Source of the DNA: Homalodisca vitripennis
Taxonomy: Eukaryota > Arthropoda > Insecta > Hemiptera > Cicadellidae
DNA length: 64,000 nucleotides
NCBI RefSeq assembly: GCF_021130785.1
Contig: NC_060214.1
Coordinates: forward strand, 49,227,001 to 49,291,000
Reading direction: 5' to 3'
The notes below the pieces were generated by a model, which saw nothing but the letters and a program-made list of their open reading frames with translations, had not been told where the DNA came from and did no database searches. Made by a program: the position numbers and the translations under genes. The number at the start of each line of letters is the position of its first letter. Positions within the stretch are counted from its first letter, which is position 1. Shown here in pieces: positions 1 to 11,157 of the stretch.

Positions 1-1912
1 CTGCCTTACATTATTCTAATTGAGTTGTAAGTTTTTTGAGTTTAGATTCATACTGGTGTTCTAAGTCACAAAATATCACTTACTTATCTGTGAAGCTCTT
101 ATTGGGATGTACGGGTATATGTGGGTTTTCAGATCAACTTACAACTTACTATCACAACTTATATACAACTTCTATTTAAAACATTTGTTTCATATTTTAC
201 ACTTCCAGTCATTTACGGCACATAAAATTTTGGCCAATAACAACAATTTATTGTATTTTGGACAGTAAAAAATGCCCACGTATTTTGAGGTTATCAGGAG
301 AAATTACGCAAACCATTTTGTAATCACAATTATAACAAGATAATTTTTAAAGTGGTTGCTGTATTATTGTCTGAGTTACGATGATTTTCGTGAATGGCCT
401 AAATATTATTGTCAGAGGTTGAGTAAGGGGAAAGCACGAGATATTTTACTGTATTACACATGTGATCCCAGGCTTTACGCAAGGTACAATTCCCTTGAGT
501 TACTTTCTGCATGTATCTGTATGATATGCGGCTATTCAAGAGAACTGACATGCCGTAAAATCCCTTTTAAATTTCACACACAAGTACTATGTTTCATGTG
601 TATCATTGGATTATGTATAGCCTTAAAACTTTACAGACATGTTAGTAAAATGATCTGCCATTTGAATACATTAGTTTCAATCCAGTGTGTTGTACGAAAA
701 CGTAAAAAAACTATTTATTGTAGCTATATTTTTAATAAAGTAAAAGTTATGGCTTGTTTCATAGTGTCCTCTATTAATTTAAGTAGTATGGTAGAATTCA
801 AGCCTAAAGAGAGATCGTAAAAACAAAAGGGAGAGACTCATTTGGTAAACAAAACAATTTAGAACATAGGAAAGAAGGAAGCAATCATTATATATCTTCA
901 GCAATGTCTAGTCAGAAACTTAACTTCTTTGACCGGACTACTTGCTATAGAGAGGGTATTTTTATAATAAGCATTTAGACGTATCAAACATATAATATAC
1001 CATGAATATAGTTGCAAAGTAAAGAAGACACACAATTTTTTCCCCGGGTTGATAAAGCCATATTGCAAAGCTCTCCTAAACACAACAAACAGTTGAGATA
1101 TTATTATTAAAATGACCGTTGATATAAATGGATAATTTTTCATACTGTACAGACAAAGTGTTTGAATATTTTCAACAAATTTATAAAAACTTATATACAG
1201 GTGAAATGAGACAATATTTATTATTATTCATAGAAATTAAAATTCTAAAATTATATGATATCCGGGAATTTTTATATTATTGTTTTTTAAATTTTCCTTG
1301 ATATAACCGAATATTTCATGGCATATATTTATCTCTATATAAAAAGCACAGCTTCCACTCAAACCGTGACTAATTCTCCAACTTCCCCATATTGCAAAAA
1401 GTTTAATTAAAGGATTTAAAAAATACAGATTAAAACATCTATAGAAGTTGTAACAGGGTTGTAAACCCTCAAATAGACACAAACGCGCTTCATTATTTAA
1501 GAATAAAATAAAGCAACTGTCATAAGGTTTACTTATTGGTAAAATCAACCACAAATAGTGATTAAAATAAGGTTACAATGCATAAAATAACTAATTTTTG
1601 TTTTATAACTTTCTCATAAAGAAGAAACGTTACACACACGTACCTTAAGAATTATAAAAACGACTTTATACTACCAATAGCCGTCTTAAAAGGATTAAAA
1701 CCACTATAAAAATATGTATTTTGTTGTTCAAACCTCCTTATGGTCTATAACAATAGTATTTAAAATATGCGTGGCTTAAGCTCTCTAAAGAATGTAGTAC
1801 AAATTCTTCAGGTAGGTCAACTGACCTTAGAAATCCTACATTAGACTGGAAGTTATCATTTACAATGACCTTATCGTAAACACTGACTAAATAAACAAAA
1901 TTGTGTTCAGAC
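1..1912. other. AT-rich DNA, no gene recognised
   Basis: I see no domain, RNA gene or repeat here. The longest open stretch (356-820, plus strand, about 154 codons) opens with a TTG-type start. It is rich in Cys, Tyr, Ile and Lys as expected of translated AT-rich DNA, and it resembles no family I know. Confidence 0.5.
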
Positions 1913-2079
1913 AATTTTCCATAATCTCTGCAACATTGCAAACGCTATTATATAAACCGTATATAACTTGGACGAGAATTGGTGAGATTCGTATATAATT
2001 TCCATAATCTTCTGCAACATTGGAAACGCTATTATATAACCGTATATAACTTGAACGAGAATTGGTGAGATTCGTATAG
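1913..2079. repeat. two-unit tandem duplication, ~84 bp
   Basis: Unit 1 (1913-1996) and unit 2 (1997-2079) both read through the CCATAATC, TGCAACATTG, CGCTATTATATAA and GAGAATTGGTGAGATTCGTATA blocks. They differ by a few substitutions and 1-bp indels, so this is a recent local duplication. Confidence 0.85.
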
Positions 2080-2999
2080 TATAATAGAAAAAAAAACTTT
2101 TATGAATAAAAATGTAGCTATTGTTGGAGGTTTTGCAAACATGCTTCCTTGGTGAAATAACTTGTACTTCTTGAAGGTATTCAACGTAGCCTTTAGGCGT
2201 AATTTTTGGAGCACTTTTTCATTTAATTTGCTCATGTCTTTGTTTTGGTAGGATATGAATGTTATAAGGTATTATTGTTAATGCATAAATTTGAAAAAAC
2301 AATTTAAAGGAAATTTTGAACTGGTCATTTCTAGAAAGTAAATGAGAGAGTTTTAACAGTTATACACATTATCATTAACTTATTTATAGTGTCCAAGTTT
2401 AAAATTATAACTCAAACACTATTAGTTTACTCTTTTATTATATTTTTACTCGCTGTTCGTTTATGGTACAAATAAAAACAATAGTATTTACCAGTCAATT
2501 AAAAAAGTTAGAAAGCGTCAGCGGTCTTTATAGATAACCAAACTAATTTTTGACATTTTCGAGCATTAGTCAATTTAAATTTAAAATGGCTGTATTAAAT
2601 TACACAGGTTTACAAAAAAATATTTTTTTTTTTTTTCTGTAACATTGATCAAAATAGGTGTTTCTTATGTATTTTGCCTTGCTAAACACGAAAATAACAA
2701 TAAAAATTATGTAGGACGTACGGATTTTTTGATACAAGACATCCTAAGAAACTTAAGAAAAGTATAGTTTAACAAACTATGAGAATAGGGATTTTCAAAT
2801 AAATTGTTGACAGAAATGTTCCAACCAAACTTAAGTTTATTATTATATACATTAAATTGAATGAATAAAAGAACATTTTCACTTCAAGTTGACACTAAAG
2901 GCTGTTATTTATTATTTTTACTTCTTTCTCTTGTGGGGTGTGAAATCTTCCCGTTTCAGGAACCAACAATAGTCGCCCATCATGGAAGGATCCCAGCGG
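2080..2999. other. AT-rich DNA, no gene recognised
   Basis: Non-coding AT-rich sequence with a T-run near 2622-2636. No domain or repeat structure recognised. Confidence 0.45.
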
Positions 3000-3065
3000 C
3001 AGTGGCGTAGCGAAGGGGGGGGGTCCAGGGGGTCCGGACCCCCCCGAAATTTTAAGACATATTAA
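3000..3065 (+). mobile_element. single hAT-like transposon terminus
   Basis: The sequence CAGTGGCGTAGCG at 3000 is followed by a G-run and the palindrome GGGTCCGGACCC. This is the style of terminal inverted repeat seen in many invertebrate hAT-type elements (CAG[T/A]GGCG start). I found no matching inverted end downstream, so the element is truncated, its other end is decayed, or the match is only partial. Confidence 0.4.
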
Positions 3066-3360
3066 AAAATAAAGCATGGGGCAGGAAAAAAAGGACAGTT
3101 ATCATTACTCTTGTCTACAAACATTAAATTGATTGATTTCACTGATTGAAGTGACCGTTGTTAAAAATATTATTGTCCTTTCGTTTAAATCATAAAGTAT
3201 CAAACGATACTTTTGGGCTCGGCCTTTCGGATAGTGTAGTGTAATCACGGTATTTCTATAAGGCGCGGTTACGTGACGTCGCAAAGTAACCTGAACCGTA
3301 ACACGGCGAACAGTTTATATTAGCGACCACTTCGTTTCAAATTCGTCGTGGGGACGTAAA

Positions 3361-5860
3361 GTGACTGCTTAGAATTAAGTTACGACGTTGATTTTAGGTG
3401 TCATTAAACTGTAAACGTGTATATAATTATCGAAAAAATCACTTTCGGTCGGATAATACACTTGAAAAACTCTACTGATTAGAACTTCAACTAATTTGGA
3501 CTTCAATGATTGAGGTAAACGTGGGGTTTTCGATTGAGTTAGGACGACGATTTTTGTTATCATTAAACTGTACACCATAGGCATACCTATATAATTATCG
3601 AAGAAAAAAAATCACTTCCGGTCGGTAAATACCGAAGAAAAGCTCTCTAAAGATTCAAGTTTTGACGATTTTGGATTTCATTGGTTGAGTGGTTGAGGTA
3701 ACAATGGTACTTAGGATTATTTTAGGACGGCGATTTTAGGTATTAATTTCAACGCCGACTAATACATATATAATTATCGAGAAAAAAAACAATTAAATCA
3801 CTTTAAATTAGCGACTTTTTTCCTATGGAGTCCCACAGGGATCTATACTTGGGACCAGTCTTGTTCCTTGTGTACGTCAGCAGGCTGAACTCATCGCTCC
3901 TGAGAGGGAAAAATGGTCCAGTATGTTGACGCTGCATTAAAGCTTCAACAAAACATGAATTAGAAATCATTTTCTTTTTATAACTGAATTCATGTATTTA
4001 GTTTTTTTATTAAATCTGAGGACCAATAACTCCAAATCGAATGCACTAAATTTCTGTTTGCGGTTAAAGAGAGATTGAGGATCGCGCTGTTGTGAATGGC
4101 GGACAATGTTCCTCATAGAGGAAACTGATTCCACCTAGTTCCTCGGAATGTACCTTGATCGAAGTCTGACTTGAGACAATCATATTGAAAGTACCTGCTC
4201 AAAGGTTTCTTCAGGTATTTATGCTATACGGAACCTTTCAAAAATTTTGCTCCCGGGATATACCAAAAAATGGCCTACTTCGGCCTTGTACACCCCCATC
4301 TAACGTACGAGTTGAGGCTATGGGGCAGCTGTTCTAAATACAAATTTGGAGCGAGTATTTAGAAGTCAAAAGAAAGCTGTCCACATCATTTCAAAATTGA
4401 AATCCCGAAATTCATGCAGAGATGCCTTTAGGGAGCTGGCGATTGCTAACTTTTCCCTGTCTCTACATCCTCGGATGTCGCCCTGTACTGCCGATTTTAA
4501 GGTGCGTGCGAGTTGGTCCCGCGGGGCAGCGGACGTCCATCAATACGGGACAAGGAGGCAGGGAAAACCTTCGGTTACATCCGCACAGAACAGCCACATT
4601 CAAACGTTTGCCATTCGAGGTTGGTGTTAAGTTGATCAACAAACTCCCTGATGAAATCAAAAATTTTGAATGAACCAACAAAATTTAAAGCTCGATTGAG
4701 ACACTTTTTGGTGTCGAGGGTGTTTTATTCGGTGGAAGAGTTTATGATGAGCCGCTGGGATGAAATTTAAAGTAATTTGATCATCCTCTATTTCTGGTGG
4801 TAAATTTTAGAAGAGTTTTTTTTAAAACGTATGGCTGTAAGTATGTATGAGTATTAGGAATGAGTGTGGGACTGTGTATGAACGGGTATGATCGGGTATG
4901 AATGGGGGCAATTTAAAATAGATATACATATTTCTAAATTAATTTAATTTGACGATTGTATGCAATTTTTATAACTGTTTGACACAATAAAAAGTATGTA
5001 TTATTACCTCCGGTCGGAATATACCTAGGAAAAGCTCTACTGATTCAGATTTTGACGATTTTGGATTTCACTGGTTGAGTAGTTGAGATAAAAGTGGTAC
5101 TTAGAATTATGTTAGAACATTGATTTTAGGTATCAATTGAACGCCGACTAATACCTATATAAATTATCAAAGAAAAAATTTAAAAAATCGCTAATACAAC
5201 CGGAAAAAACTCTACTGATAAGGAAGTTCCGACTACTTTGGATTTCACTGACTGAGGTATTATTTCATTTTCCTTAGTATATTCCGATCGGAAGTGATTT
5301 ATTTTTTTTCTCGATAATTATATATTTATTAGTCAGCGTTGAATTAAATTCTCTAAAATCAATGTCCTAACATAATTATAAGTACTACTTTTTACCTCAA
5401 ACCACTCAAACCAGTGACGAAATCATCAAAAATCGTTCAAAAACGAATCAGTAGAGAGCTTTTCTTCGGTATTTTACCGACCGGAAGTGATTTTTTTTTT
5501 TCTCGATAATTATATAGGTAGTCGAGTACAGTTTTAATGATAACAAAAACTCGTCGTCCTAACTCAATCAAAAATACCACGTTTAACCTCAATAACCGAA
5601 GTCCGAAGTAGTTGAAGTTCTAATCATTAGAGGTTTTCAGGTGTATTTTGTTTCCGACCGAAAGTGATTTTTCCGATAATTATATGCTCGTCTACAGTGT
5701 AATGATACAAAAAATCGTCATTATAAATCATTCATAAATACCTCAATCAATGAAATCCAAAGTGCCCGAACTTCTAATCAGTAGAGTTTTTCCGGTGCGT
5801 TTTCCCGACCGTTAGTTTGATCTGTACCGAGCAACGCTCGAAAATCGCCCTTCTTTTCTA
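3361..5860. repeat. foldback-like inverted array of ~170-bp repeats
   Basis: Diverged repeats share the landmarks CACTTCCGGTCGG, CTCTACTGATT, TTTGGATTTCACTGG and ATATAATTATCGA. They run forward at about 3361-3814 and 4996-5275, then in reverse complement at 5276-5860 (CCGACCGGAAGTGATTT at about 5480 and 5655, TCTCGATAATTATA at about 5310 and 5500). There is almost no spacer at the turning point near 5275, so the whole could fold into a long hairpin. This resembles foldback-type elements or a non-autonomous transposon with repeat-built inverted arms. A retrotransposon fragment interrupts the forward arm. I could not identify a transposase or outer boundaries. Confidence 0.7.
3815..4995 (+). 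pseudogene. non-LTR retrotransposon RT C-terminal fragment
   Basis: Broken plus-strand frames carry the RT palm motif VPQGSILGPVLFLVYV near 3828-3880. Further on are FLGMYLDRSLT (4142-4180), a stretch with QKKAVHIISKL and FRELAIANFSL (4367-4460), and KLINKLPDEIKNFE (about 4630-4672). This order matches the back half of a Jockey/CR1-group reverse transcriptase. The YADD region is collapsed: a short VQYVD-like remnant near 3920 is followed by unrelated bases. Several frameshifts and a deletion between 3930 and 4080 make it non-functional. The fragment ends with an A-rich tail (GACACAATAAA near 4980) and sits inside the foldback repeats, which resume at once. It is a 5'-truncated, decayed insertion. 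Confidence 0.75.
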
Positions 5861-5978
5861 AAGGGTTTTCGGCCGTCAGTGGCCCAATATCCCCGAAGGG
5901 GTATTTTCATTTTCTTCACAAAATATATTTGAGTCAATTATACGCTTGAGTAAAGCTCTGTTTTGTTCTTTTTCTTTC

Positions 5979-6076
5979 CCCCCCCCCCCCCCACCCCCCC
6001 CCCCCCCCACCCCCCCCCCCCCCCACCCCCCCCCCCCCCCACCCCCCCCCCCCCCCACCCCCCCCCCCCCCCACCC
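5979..6076. repeat. poly-C / C(12-16)A minisatellite
   Basis: About 98 bases consisting of C-runs of roughly 12-16 separated by single A residues. The G-rich strand could form quadruplexes. The tract lies directly against the left end of duplication copy A. Confidence 0.95.
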
Positions 6077-8710
6077 ATTGTATAATTATAAATGTTTACC
6101 ATTGGAAATAAATACAATAACACAGCCTACAAAGAGAAGCATTAAACACTGGTTATAAGTTACACTAACAAATATTATTTTTTTTCTCAAAGCTTATTAA
6201 AATAACTGAAACTTTTTACAGAGTGTACCGTAACTCTCTGGGCAAAGGTATACCCAGTTATTGATCAGGTCGTGACAAAAATATTTCACCAAATGAACAA
6301 GAATCTCCGATGCTTGGTTTCCAATTTTTCAGCCTTCATGTGATATCCTAAACTAATAAATATATTTATAGCTAATTTTTGCTCAAATTTGTATGATAAA
6401 AAAGCTAGTTACCTGAATATCGTATCATGAAATTATCCATAGGTTCTAAAAATTAGCGGTCATTAAAACTTTAAACCTTAAATATCTTAAAAATCTGCAA
6501 TTTTTCTCAAGAATTGCAAGAATAAATGAAATTTGTAGAGATTTTTAATCTAATGATACTAAATTATTTTTAACTAAATAATAAATAGTGGATTTAGGGC
6601 ACATTTAACTGTGACAAGACATGACATATATTAAGAGCGGCCGCTCATTCAATTTTTGCATTGTTCGATATTCACTGAAGACCTCAATGTCCTTCAATTT
6701 TAGTTCGTTGAGCACATATATTATGGATAATAATTATAACAAAATTAAAAACGCACAGTAATTGAACTAAGCACAATAATATAAAATAATATGATTTTTT
6801 AACAAGTGAAAATTTTATTAATTGAATAGGACGCAAATATAATAAATTAGAGGTGATCGTTAATACCGTTAAAGATATTTAACCTATAAGCACTATACTC
6901 TCAGTACTGGAACCTATATTACTTAAAATGTCCTAGAACTGAACTTACTAAAAATGTAAATGCATCATGTATCATAATTTTATCTAGAGTAATATTTAAC
7001 TGCAGGCTAGAATCCTGGCATGAAACTTCGTTTATAGATAGATAAGAATGAATTCTATGATGGTGCATGTAAAAACATGGAAATTGGTTGAGCGTGAAAG
7101 AAGTCTATTACTCGATAGACTAACATAATTATCTTTTAACTGCCAAGGCAATGTAGGCTCTTAGAAGATTGTATATCTGCACTCCTCTGTAGACATATCT
7201 ATTTAATGTAATTAACTTTATGGCTTTAAATTGTGTATGTAAATTATCGAAGCTTGTTACATTGCATGTGGTGTGGGATATTATTTTCTTGTATATTGTC
7301 ATTAATAAAGTGCCTGAATATAAAACTTTTATTCGTCCACGAATAAGCTTTTATTTATTAGTAAATAATCACTACATTGACTAAAACATTGCAGAGACAA
7401 ATTGTGCAATTGACATCGTTTAGAGGCTTGTTATCGTACTAATTGGGAGCTTGAATATCTGCTGATGGATAACATGTACTCGATGGTAATATATTCACTT
7501 CACAGACTAATTGATTCCAATTTAAACCCTAGATTACCTAACATGCATTGCAAATTGGCTCGTGAAGCGAATTGAACTGCTTTGTACCCATAGTCATCCT
7601 CCTAACTTTTATTAGAAATTATATGTATTATAAATCTTTTTGTAGCTTTACGATACAAATTATTCATGAACACGCTAACGCAATTTAAGTAAAACTGTAT
7701 TTTACCGTACAACTGAGCTTATAAATGATTCCCATATATTAAACTGATTAGAATGAACTAGTGTGCTGAATTTAACATAACGAATAATACATTAATAATG
7801 TTCAAAAGTATACCTGATCTAGCACATTAATTTACTTTTTATATATTTATAACACTATTAATTATTTAAATATGACTGATACATCTTTTCTATATAAATA
7901 ATAAATATGATTATAGTCATTATTTATTAAAACACATATTTACAAACGTAACTTGGTCAAAGATGCTGGATATGAGTAACAGTTTCATGTTCTACACAAC
8001 AATGTAATACGTACATGTAATAATATAGGTATTACACCAGTATACCACAGTGTTACATGCTCAGTGCAATCCTGTGGGAGAGCTTAGTGTTGGATAATGT
8101 ACCACAATAACAATACCGCACCACAAATTACAATTGTGACTATTAAATTCGTGTTTCTAATTATACATCTTAATCTTCCTTGGAAAACAAAGTACTAACA
8201 GAGCAAATTAATAATTTACTTTACTGTGAACACAATTAAAATAGTTTTGAATAAGTTCCATAAATCGTGTAACTTCAAGAGACAAACTTCAATTGTAGAT
8301 AAACGTTAAGTTATTTTATATGAAATTTATTACAACTGTTATATTAATTTTTATTTAAAATTAGTCTATATTCTGTTATGTAATAGAGTGTTTACTAGTG
8401 ACATGTATACTCAAAGACGAAAATATATAATGAAATAATATAATACGGAATATATAAAACTATTTTGATCAATTTGCAATGTATCTCTCTCTATTTAATG
8501 TCATATAATCATATGCGCTGTAACTCCATATTTGCATTCATGAGAAACGTCATGTGTAAACTCAATTAATTAAAACATCTTGGAACAAAGAATTCTGATA
8601 TATATACTAACTATATATTTATGTTAGTTAAGTAGTACTTATTAAGGACTTATACTAAAACTATATATAAATTGTTATACATACAATTTCTATAAATATA
8701 GCTTAGAAAC

Positions 8711-8712
<2 letters not shown>

Positions 8713-8755
<43 letters not shown>

Positions 8756-8764
8756 TATATATAC
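8713..8764. repeat. (TA)n microsatellite
   Basis: Near-perfect TA repeat with one phase break. Copy B lacks this array at the equivalent place (about 23125-23140), so it expanded or was lost after duplication. Confidence 0.9.
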
Positions 8765-9179
8765 TCTAGCAGCTACGGTTTAATATATGTGTGTTTCTTT
8801 CCACAAGACAACATAATTAGTTAACACAAGATTATTCTTACAAATATAATATGGGTTATTATACAGATAGCAGTTATTTTGAGTAATTTTAAGGGGATGA
8901 ACTAAAACTAGTTTTTAAGGTCTTTAACACACGAATCAAGGGTTGCTATGCCTATAGCACTCGGTATAGCGGCTATGATCGATGTCCACACATCGGATTT
9001 GTATTCATAGCCGCGAGTCAAATTAATATTCAAATTGTGACAAAGTTTTCCGCTAACTGCCTCGTACAATAAATCGTTTCGTTGCGTTTTTTTGAAACAT
9101 CGTGTTTTAATTACATATATGTGTAATCTTCCCTGACTAATTTAATGTTTTATGGATCGCAATAAGATTTTTAAAACAA

Positions 9180-10130
9180 ATCAACCAGGTAATTATAGAA
9201 TATGTATTGCCTTTAAAATAGTTTGATACTGCTAAACATACGAGTATATGCATATTTTTAAATTCTAAATAAATATGTATTTCCTTTCTTGCAATAAAGA
9301 ATAAATTTCTATTTATAAATATATTGTAAACCTATAAATGAAAATTTGTAATTTTATAAACGTTCATCTAGAGTTTCATATTTAAAAAAATATTATTTCA
9401 TATATTTCAAAATTTTCCCCGGATAAATTAAGTTTCTATAATTTATTAATTATATTGAATTGCCTGAGTACAATTTAATATGTTATTTATGAAAATAAGA
9501 ATTTCAATCAATCTGACCAGGCGGTTATAGAGTAAGTATTGCTTTTTAAATATTTCATATAGCTAGATATACTACTATATGCATTATTTAACATTCTAAA
9601 TAAATACGATTTTCCTTTTTGGTTATAATAAAATATATTAGTATTATAAATGGATTACAGTATAAGCATATAAAGGCGAACAAAATTGTGTTGTTTTATA
9701 AAAACTCATCTAGAATTTTAAATTTTATTCATGAGTCTAAATATTTCAAAAATATCCCCAAAACACTGTGTTTCATTAATTGTATTGAATTGGATGAGTG
9801 TAATTTGGTCTATTATTTATGGAAATGGGATTTTAAATCCGGTTAACTGTGCGGTTATGAAATAAGTATTACTTTTAAAATATTGTATATAGCTTAATAT
9901 ACGATTGTATAGAAAATATGTTTTTTTTCCTTTTTTGCGTATTAAAAATTACAATAAAAAAATTATTTTTTATTTATAAATAAATGAGTCATATGGGTTT
10001 AGAAGTGAATGGAAAAGTATTACTTTTTATACTTTCATCTAGAGTTTTTATTTTATTTCATTTTTTAAGACATTTTAAAATGATCCCCAGAAAACTGGGT
10101 TTTTATAAATTATTATATATGACACAAATA
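9180..10130 (+). repeat. three-unit ~330-bp tandem repeat (copy A)
   Basis: Units begin near 9180 (ATCAACCAGG), 9511 (ATCTGACCAGG) and 9837 (ATCCGGTTAACTG). Each then runs through GTATTG or GTATTACTTTTAAAAT, a TATATGCAT-like block, a TTTCCTTTTTTG block and TTCATCTAGAGTTT. Divergence between units is much greater than between copies A and B, so the tandem array predates the large duplication. The matching array in copy B is at about 23557-24490. No coding capacity recognised. Confidence 0.75.
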
Positions 10131-11157
10131 AAGTCATCAGTCGTAATAGATGTTTTTTGTGTCAAACGCCATTCACACTATATATAAAACCATAAAATTT
10201 ATAAAAACAAAACGTTAATTATAAAAACAAAGTTAACAATTAATTGATCTACATTAAATTGTGACTAACTACTGTACCCTGAGGTCCATTCATGATATGA
10301 TTTTTTTATAATTGTGGTATATTGGCTGAAATATATAGTTAGTAGTAATCTGACAATTAGAATGTTTATTATTAGGCTAGTTATACTATAAATAACGGGT
10401 TCACATAAGTCTATTTAGAACTTAAAATTGCAACAAACAACTATAAATCGGTGCCTTTATCATTTTATTACTTGTAATTAGTAGGAAATGCCTTACAGTC
10501 TTGTACTTTAATAATACGTCTTGATCAAGAAGAGTAAAAACACAATCAAACTGTATTTACCTGCTTAATATAAGCGTTTTTTATTTACTCTAAAAATATT
10601 GAATAACCTATTACAATACACAGTTTGCACGTATGCAAGTACCCATGCGTGCTTCCAACTCGACTGTATGTTTCTCGTATTATTTTAACTGACACTTTAA
10701 AGCTTGGCATGCATCTTTCTTTCTCTACTTGTAACGTATATGGCTGTTTTTATTGCGAGAATCATTCATTTCCATTAGTAGCATTTCATTGAAGAATAGT
10801 TAAAAACGGTAGTCTTTGTTATAAAATTCAAAGAGGCAGAACATTTTATTTAGAATTGAATTTAGTACGGTACATTTGTATATGTATAACAAATTATAAC
10901 AGGTCAAAAATGGTAGCATTAGGGCAAATTATGTTGTTATCAACGCAAATGGTTTGGAAACAATTTGGTGTCTCATAAAACGTAAGTTGAGAAGTAATAA
11001 ATTAACATATTTGAGTGAGTTGAGGTTAAATATAGTGAGTAATACAGATGGTGCAGATTCACAATGTTTAATCAGTAGTAGACCTAGTTACGTCAGCTAA
11101 ACGAAACTTTATAGTTTTATTAAATTCATTGTTCATGGTTTATAAACAAAATATGGA

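Noticed and set aside
356..820. 154-codon open frame on the plus strand
   Set aside because: Non-ATG start, Cys/Tyr/Ile/Lys-rich, no domain, no splice or promoter context; judged chance in AT-rich DNA.
5876..6158. Gly-rich and Pro-rich open frames
   Set aside because: They are translations of the poly-C tract.
10115..10180. Possible hammerhead ribozyme (CTGATGA on the minus strand inside TGACACAAA..TTTGTGTCA)
   Set aside because: No GAAA or stem II follows the CTGATGA core, so it does not fit the ribozyme pattern known from Penelope-like elements.
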